Below, in pieces: positions 59,773 to 64,000 of a DNA stretch of 64,000 nt. The notes below the pieces were generated by a model that worked only from the letters and a program-made list of their open reading frames with translations, searched no databases and was not told the DNA's origin. Made by a program: the position numbers and the translations under genes. Position 1 is the first letter of the stretch; each line of letters begins with the position of its first letter. Origin of the DNA: Burkholderiales bacterium RIFCSPLOWO2_12_FULL_65_40 (GTDB lineage: Bacteria; Pseudomonadota; Gammaproteobacteria; Burkholderiales; Burkholderiaceae_C); the NCBI GenBank assembly GCA_001770955.1, contig MESL01000035.1, positions 62,001-126,000 on the forward strand, in the 5' to 3' direction.

Positions 59773-60780
59773 ATGCAAACCCTCACTGATCCTGCCATCC
59801 TGTTCTTCGTGTTCGGCGTCTTTGCCGGGCTGGTCAAATCCAATCTGGAAATTCCGGCGCCCATCGCGCGCTTTCTGTCGCTGTACCTGCTGATGGCGCT
59901 GGGCCTCAAAGGCGGGTTTGCGCTGGCGCAGTCGGGGCTGACGGTGCAGGTGGCCACCGGGCTGGGGCTGGCGATCGGGCTGGCGGTGGCTGTGCCCATC
60001 GTTGGCTATCTGCTGCTGAGCCGCTTCATCCCGCGCTTTGACGCGGCGGCCGTGGCCGCCACCTACGGCTCGGTCAGCGCCGTCACCTTCATCACCGCCA
60101 CCGCCCATCTGGACAATCAGGGCATTGCCTACGGCGGCCACATGGCCGCTGCCATGGCCCTGATGGAATCGCCTGCCATCATTCTGGCGGTGCTGATGGC
60201 CAACGCGCTGCGCCGCAGCCAGGCCGCCCCCGTGCGGGTGGGGCCAGCGGGCGCCGCCTTGCTGGCCCTGCACGGGGGTGGTCAGGGGTTCTCTCTGCCC
60301 AAAGTGCTGCACGAGTCGTTCACCGATGGTGCCCAGCTCCTGCTGCTGGGCGCCATGGCCGTGGGGCTGCTCACGGGCGAAGCCGGCCAGCAGGCTATGC
60401 AACCCTTTTCCGGCGACCTGTTCAAGGGCATGCTGGCCTTTTTCCTGCTCGACATGGGCCTGAGCGCCGCGCGCAACCTGCCCGGCCTGCGCAGCCAGCC
60501 CCCGTTGCTCATCGCCTACGGCCTGCTGGCGCCGCCCGTGCACGCGGGCGCGGCACTGCTGCTGGCAGCCGGGGTGGGTCTGCCCCTGGGCGACACCGTG
60601 CTGCTGATGGTGCTGGCCGCCAGTGCCTCGTATATCGCTGTGCCTGCCGTGGTGCGCTACGCCATCCCCGAAGCCAACCCTTCGCTCTACGTGGGCCTCT
60701 CGCTCGGGCTGACGTTTCCGCTCAACATCCTGCTGGGCATCAGTGGCTATACCCAGGTGGCGGTGTGGGCCGCGGGCTGA
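59773..60780 (+). CDS. sbtA: SbtA-type sodium-dependent bicarbonate transporter
   Basis: A 335-residue membrane protein with about ten hydrophobic helices. The sequence opens with LTDPAILFFVFGVFAGLVKS and contains YGSVSAVTFITATAHL, MESPAIILAVLMANAL and SASYIAVPAVVRYAIPEANP, all conserved in SbtA/DUF897. Cyanobacterial members import HCO3- with Na+; the role in a heterotroph is less clear. No PII-like SbtB gene follows. The divergent LysR gene is the likely regulator. Confidence 0.9.
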   Translation: MQTLTDPAILFFVFGVFAGLVKSNLEIPAPIARFLSLYLLMALGLKGGFALAQSGLTVQVATGLGLAIGLAVAVPIVGYLLLSRFIPRFDAAAVAATYGSVSAVTFITATAHLDNQGIAYGGHMAAAMALMESPAIILAVLMANALRRSQAAPVRVGPAGAALLALHGGGQGFSLPKVLHESFTDGAQLLLLGAMAVGLLTGEAGQQAMQPFSGDLFKGMLAFFLLDMGLSAARNLPGLRSQPPLLIAYGLLAPPVHAGAALLLAAGVGLPLGDTVLLMVLAASASYIAVPAVVRYAIPEANPSLYVGLSLGLTFPLNILLGISGYTQVAVWAAG

Positions 60781-61236
60781 CGCCGAGCACCCGAGGGGCG
60801 TCGTGGCCGCTGGTGGTGCGAAGTCGAAGGTGGGTGGTAGTGCGCCGCCTACACATCGGCTGGCGCCTGTAACGCATGGTCTAGACGTGCATTGAGCCTC
60901 GGTGGCGTCCTGGGACGGCCACCGACTCTGCGCCATGTCAGTCCCGCCAATGGCTTTCCGGTGCTGCATGCGCATCGTCCCGGAAGCCCCACGCTGCGTC
61001 GCACGCTGTCGCAGGAAATCCCTCTTTGGCAGCACTCGCACAGCCGCGTAGCAGGGTTTCTGGCGCCTGGGCCGCATCTTGTACACGACCCGAAAACACC
61101 CTTGTGCAAGGGTCTACTCCATTTGGACTAGTTACGGCAAAAGACCAGTTTTTTTCTTGACTTCAATTAACGTTTGTATAGATTTGCAACGTTTTGTGAT
61201 CTTTGTGCGCGCCATTTTTCAATGTTTGAGGGACCC
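60781..61236. other. Gene-free interval between sbtA-like and pilin genes
   Basis: This is 456 bp. The first 300 bp are GC-rich with short open frames on both strands that match nothing I recognise. The last 120 bp turn AT-rich and hold the likely pilin promoter. Confidence 0.6.
61157..61184 (+). promoter_or_regulatory. Candidate sigma-70 promoter of the pilin cluster
   Basis: TTGACT (61157-61162), a 16-bp spacer, then TAGATT (61179-61184) with TATAGA overlapping. It lies in an AT-rich stretch about 55 bp before the first pilin ATG. Confidence 0.5.
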
Positions 61237-62100
61237 ATGCGATCAATTTTTTCCATCCAGCCGACTCGGCGTGAGCGCAGTTGCGCCGGGTGCCGCGGCG
61301 CTCAAGGGGGTTTCACTTTGGTGGAACTGGCGGTGGTTCTTGCCGTCATCGGTCTCATCATCGGTGCGGTGGCCATCGGCAAGGATGTGCAGCGCAACGC
61401 CGAGTACGCCAAGATCAAGAACAAGTTCATCGACCAGTGGGAGCAGGCCTACAACCAGTACTACCAGCGCACCGGCGTGGTGGTGGGGGACAGCCAGATT
61501 GCGCCGCGCATCATGGTCAACGGGGCGGCCTATGTGGCGACCGGAACGAATCCGGTTTCGGGCGGCGATATGGGTGCAACGATTGCGGCCGGCAACGAGC
61601 CGACACCAGTGTGCGCACACGCGCCGGAGAATGACGCTGCGGTACGTAGTTCGGCCACTGCGTTCGTGGCCAACACGAACGACCTGCGTCTGTATATGAC
61701 ACGCGCAGGTATTCGCATGCCGCCTGGTCGTGCCGAAGGGCAGGAAGACCTGTACGTTTACACCGACACCAACGGCTCGCCGCAGGAAATCCAGGTGTGC
61801 TTTCAGTGGAACCGCCCCGGCACTCCCGAAGGTGCCGGCAACGTGATGGTGATCGCCGGGCTGACGCCCGACCTGGCGCGCATGCTCGACCAGATGATTG
61901 ACGGCAAACCCGACGCCCAGGAGGGGCGCTTGCGTCTGCGAAACATCGTCAACGGAACGCCCAATGGCCCGGGGGTGGAGTGGTCCGCCAACAACAGCTT
62001 TGGCCGTGGAGCGGCTGCTCCCACAGCCACGGGCGCGGGCCAGACGCGGGACGAAGAACAGGTGATCACCCTGACCGCCATTTACAAAATGAACCAGTGA
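61237..62100 (+). CDS. Type IV pilin-like protein, tandem paralogue 1
   Basis: A 287-residue prepilin. The leader of about 25 residues ends in RGAQGG, followed by FTLVELAVVLAVIGLIIGAV, the prepilin cleavage site with Glu at +5 and the N-terminal helix. Next come DVQRNAEYAKIKNKFIDQWE and QAYNQYYQRTGVVVGD. A variable middle follows, then the conserved C-terminal block RAGIRMPPGRAEG, IQVCFQWN, GNVMVIAGLTPDLARMLDQM and IDGKPDAQEGR. It is far longer than major pilins (about 150 residues). It is first of three related genes. ATG 61237 follows GAGGGA. Confidence 0.88.
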   Translation: MRSIFSIQPTRRERSCAGCRGAQGGFTLVELAVVLAVIGLIIGAVAIGKDVQRNAEYAKIKNKFIDQWEQAYNQYYQRTGVVVGDSQIAPRIMVNGAAYVATGTNPVSGGDMGATIAAGNEPTPVCAHAPENDAAVRSSATAFVANTNDLRLYMTRAGIRMPPGRAEGQEDLYVYTDTNGSPQEIQVCFQWNRPGTPEGAGNVMVIAGLTPDLARMLDQMIDGKPDAQEGRLRLRNIVNGTPNGPGVEWSANNSFGRGAAAPTATGAGQTRDEEQVITLTAIYKMNQ

Positions 62101-62123
62101 AGCAGGGCGAGGGAATCCACATC

Positions 62124-62954
62124 ATGAAGCAAGCATTCAAGTACCCCACCCGCCGTCCACTTTCGCCGCGCCAGCAGGGTTTCACGTTGGTGGAACTGGC
62201 GGTGGTGCTGGCCGTCATCGGTCTCATCATCGGCGCCGTGGCCATCGGCAAGGACGTGCAGCGCAACGCCGAATACACCAAGATCAAGAACAAGTTCATC
62301 GACCAGTGGGAGCAGGCCTACAACCAGTATTACCAACGCACCGGCGTGGTGCTTGGTGACAGCCAGACCGCTCCGCAGAACATGGTCAACGGAGAGCGGT
62401 ATCTTGCCGCCGGAGTGCGCTCCGGTCGAAACATGACCGGTGTGACAGCGCCCAACGCGATCTGCCGGGATGCGCGTGGTCAGGGGATGACGCGGGGCTT
62501 CACGGCAGGCACCGATCCCAACCTGCGCGAATTGATGACCCGCGCTGGTATCCGCATGCCACCGGGTCGCGCCGAAGGCCTGGAAGATCGTTATGTCTAC
62601 CTCGATAGCAACGGAAACCCGCAGGAAGTCCAGGTCTGCTTCCAGTGGAATGTGCCGCTGGCCGATGCGTCGGCGGCCAACGCTGTGGGTGAAGGTGCCG
62701 GCAACGTGATGGTCATCACGGGCCTCACGCCCGACCTGGCGCGCTCGCTCGACCAGATGATCGACGGCAAGCCCGATGAACGCGAAGGGCGGTTTCGCCG
62801 TCAGGGCGTGGCGAACAACGCAGGCGGGGCCATCAACGCGCCAGGTCAGGAATGGCAGGCCACCAACCGCGACCTGATCGGCACCAACAACAACCGCAGT
62901 TTCGACGAAGACCAGGTGGCCATCGTGACCGCCATCTACAAGATGAACCAGTAA
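62124..62954 (+). CDS. Type IV pilin-like protein, tandem paralogue 2
   Basis: A 276-residue prepilin, the closest relative of paralogue 1, with nearly identical N-terminal 75 residues (QQG|FTLVELAVVLAVIGLII, AEYTKIKNKFIDQWEQAYNQ) and the same C-terminal block (RAGIRMPPGRAEG, VQVCFQWN, GLTPDLARSLDQMIDGKPDE). The central 80 residues and the last 40 differ. It starts 23 bp after paralogue 1 with GCGAGGGA as ribosome site, so they are on one transcript. Confidence 0.88.
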   Translation: MKQAFKYPTRRPLSPRQQGFTLVELAVVLAVIGLIIGAVAIGKDVQRNAEYTKIKNKFIDQWEQAYNQYYQRTGVVLGDSQTAPQNMVNGERYLAAGVRSGRNMTGVTAPNAICRDARGQGMTRGFTAGTDPNLRELMTRAGIRMPPGRAEGLEDRYVYLDSNGNPQEVQVCFQWNVPLADASAANAVGEGAGNVMVITGLTPDLARSLDQMIDGKPDEREGRFRRQGVANNAGGAINAPGQEWQATNRDLIGTNNNRSFDEDQVAIVTAIYKMNQ

Positions 62955-63017
62955 GGGTTCGCCGTTTCGTTCCCGTTCGCACCGTATCTGTATCGCCACA
63001 TTGCCGGAGATTTTTGA

Positions 63018-63944
63018 ATGTCTAGAACCCAATCATTCCGCAGGCTGGGCCGCAAGGTCCAGCAAGGTTTCACGCTGGTCGAGCTGGCCATCGTGCTGGC
63101 CGTCATCGGTCTCATCATCGGTGCCGTGGCCATCGCCAAGGACGTGCAACGCAACGCCGAATACCAGAAGGCCGTCAACAAGTTTGCCTACCAGTGGAAG
63201 ATGTCTTACGACCAGTACTACCAGCGCACCGGCGTGGTGCTGGGCGACTGCCAGCAGGCGCCGACCTACATGGTCAACGGCTCTGAAACCGAGATTCCGG
63301 CGGGCACCAATGCCTGCACCCGCGCGGGCTCCATGGCGGTGGCCGGCATTCCCGAGAATTTTGCCAACCGCGGCTTGAAGATCTGCAGCGGCCAGGGCTA
63401 CACGGCCGGTCAGGTGGGCCCGGGTGATGCGGCCCTGGCGACGCAAAACCTGCGCACCCTCATGACGCGCGCGGGCGTGCGCATGCCGCCCGGCCGGGGC
63501 GAAGGGCATGAAGACCGCTTCCTGTACATCGACTCCAATGGCAATGCCGTTGAAATGCAGGTCTGCTTTCAATGGAACACCTCGGGCACCGCCAGCGGGG
63601 CCGGCAATGTGATGGTGATCCGGGGCCTGACGCCCGATCTGGCGCGTTTCATGGACCAGGTGATCGATGGCAAGCCCGACTCGCGCGAAGGGCGCTTCCG
63701 TATGCAGAGCCGTCCTGCACACACCGCAGCGGGCGAAGCCAATGCCCCGGGTACGCAGTGGGAAGCCAACAATACCGAGGGCAACAACATTGCCAACACC
63801 GCAGCCAACAGCGCGATGACCAACAGCGATGCGCGCCAGACGGTGACCAACACCAGCGGCAACGCGGGCGGCACCGCCACGGGGCGCACCTTTGACGAAG
63901 ACCGCGTCATTCTGGTGACGGCCCACTGGACGATGGAGCAGTAA
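63018..63944 (+). CDS. Type IV pilin-like protein, tandem paralogue 3
   Basis: A 308-residue prepilin. QQG|FTLVELAIVLAVIGLII is the processing site and helix. The early region is more diverged (YQKAVNKFAYQWKMSYDQYY), with extra cysteines (VLGDCQQAP, NACTRAG, LKICSGQGY). The shared C-terminal block is present (RAGVRMPPGRGEGHED, MQVCFQWN, GLTPDLARFMDQVIDGKPDS), followed by an Asn/Thr/Ala-rich tail (ANNTEGNNIANTAANSAMTN). It lies 63 bp after paralogue 2. The low-complexity tail is suggestive of a surface-exposed part. Confidence 0.88.
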   Translation: MSRTQSFRRLGRKVQQGFTLVELAIVLAVIGLIIGAVAIAKDVQRNAEYQKAVNKFAYQWKMSYDQYYQRTGVVLGDCQQAPTYMVNGSETEIPAGTNACTRAGSMAVAGIPENFANRGLKICSGQGYTAGQVGPGDAALATQNLRTLMTRAGVRMPPGRGEGHEDRFLYIDSNGNAVEMQVCFQWNTSGTASGAGNVMVIRGLTPDLARFMDQVIDGKPDSREGRFRMQSRPAHTAAGEANAPGTQWEANNTEGNNIANTAANSAMTNSDARQTVTNTSGNAGGTATGRTFDEDRVILVTAHWTMEQ

Positions 63945-64000
63945 TTGAACGGCGCCCGTACGCTCAAGCTTGTCTCCCTGGCACTGGCCACGGCCCTGCT
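63945..64000 (+). CDS. Partial gene directly after the pilins (truncated by window end)
   Basis: A TTG immediately after the paralogue 3 stop opens a frame reading MNGARTLKLVSLALATAL to the window edge, which looks like the start of a signal peptide or membrane anchor. No upstream ATG is possible in this frame. If real, it is probably another envelope or pilus-related gene. It is too short to assign. Confidence 0.4.
   Translation, partial: MNGARTLKLVSLALATAL

Noticed and set aside
60849-61131. Two overlapping short frames on opposite strands before the pilins, one rich in cysteine
   Set aside because: No recognisable motif, no ribosome site, and each is a shadow of the other; kept as gene-free.
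1-64000. CRISPR arrays, rRNA, tRNA, complete insertion sequences or prophage genes
   Set aside because: No regularly spaced direct repeats, no cloverleaf-like sequence and no transposase, integrase or phage structural protein could be recognised on either strand.

Overview
The window is high-GC, densely packed chromosomal DNA from a betaproteobacterium, most likely a member of the Comamonadaceae close to Acidovorax. That placement is an inference from the protein families, gene order and short intergenic repeats; no rRNA or tRNA is present to confirm it. The region looks origin-proximal. It carries mnmG-rsmG-lysE-parA-hydrolase-parB with four near-perfect parS sites (15.8-18.5 kb). At 42.6-43.4 kb it also carries a non-coding stretch with DnaA boxes and two equally spaced DnaA-box/DnaA-trio modules of the kind found at bacterial unwinding elements.

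Layout. 0-1.9 kb: flavin reductase and a Na+/Ca2+ exchanger. 2.0-11.4 kb: a six-gene minus-strand operon of visibly lower GC, built around a 1248-residue tubulin/FtsZ-like GTPase with a GYF-like tail, plus a zinc-ribbon/TPR membrane protein, a lipoprotein, a small membrane protein, an exported membrane-anchored protein with a 10-G tract, and a protein of unknown type. 11.5-18.4 kb: a membrane methyltransferase and the mnmG-parAB cluster. 18.6-25.6 kb: reductases, a glutathione S-transferase, two small cytochromes c, an MFS transporter, an ene-reductase and a chemoreceptor. 25.7-28.7 kb: copper defence (copA divergent from copZ-cueR). 28.8-39.8 kb: a TetR regulator and a LIV-type ABC importer joined to CoA ligase, enoyl-CoA hydratase, thiolase and acyl-CoA dehydrogenase genes, which suggests uptake and beta-oxidation of an unidentified carboxylic acid.

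39.8-42.6 kb: a DUF3297 protein, rdgC, an LTXXQ/Spy-like periplasmic protein and a PagL-type lipid A deacylase. 42.6-43.4 kb: the candidate replication-origin segment. 43.4-56.5 kb: a 1506-residue GAF/PAS/GGDEF/EAL protein, a MerR-thioesterase pair, DAHP synthase, an NlpC/P60 lipoprotein, NnrU, a methyltransferase, a DEDDh exonuclease, a MntA-HepT toxin-antitoxin pair, PhnA and a DinG-like helicase. 56.7-60.8 kb: homoserine dehydrogenase behind a threonine/isoleucine-rich leader peptide and attenuator, a MazG-like pyrophosphohydrolase, a LysR regulator and a divergent SbtA-type bicarbonate transporter. 61.2-64 kb: three tandem paralogous long type IV pilin-like proteins and the start of a fourth gene.

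Two dispersed non-coding repeat families are visible. One is a roughly 60-bp two-hairpin element (seven copies and one half copy). The other is a roughly 80-90-bp element with an invariant core and outer stems that differ between copies but pair within each copy. Copies sit at gene junctions, and one supplies the 3' end and stop codon of parA.
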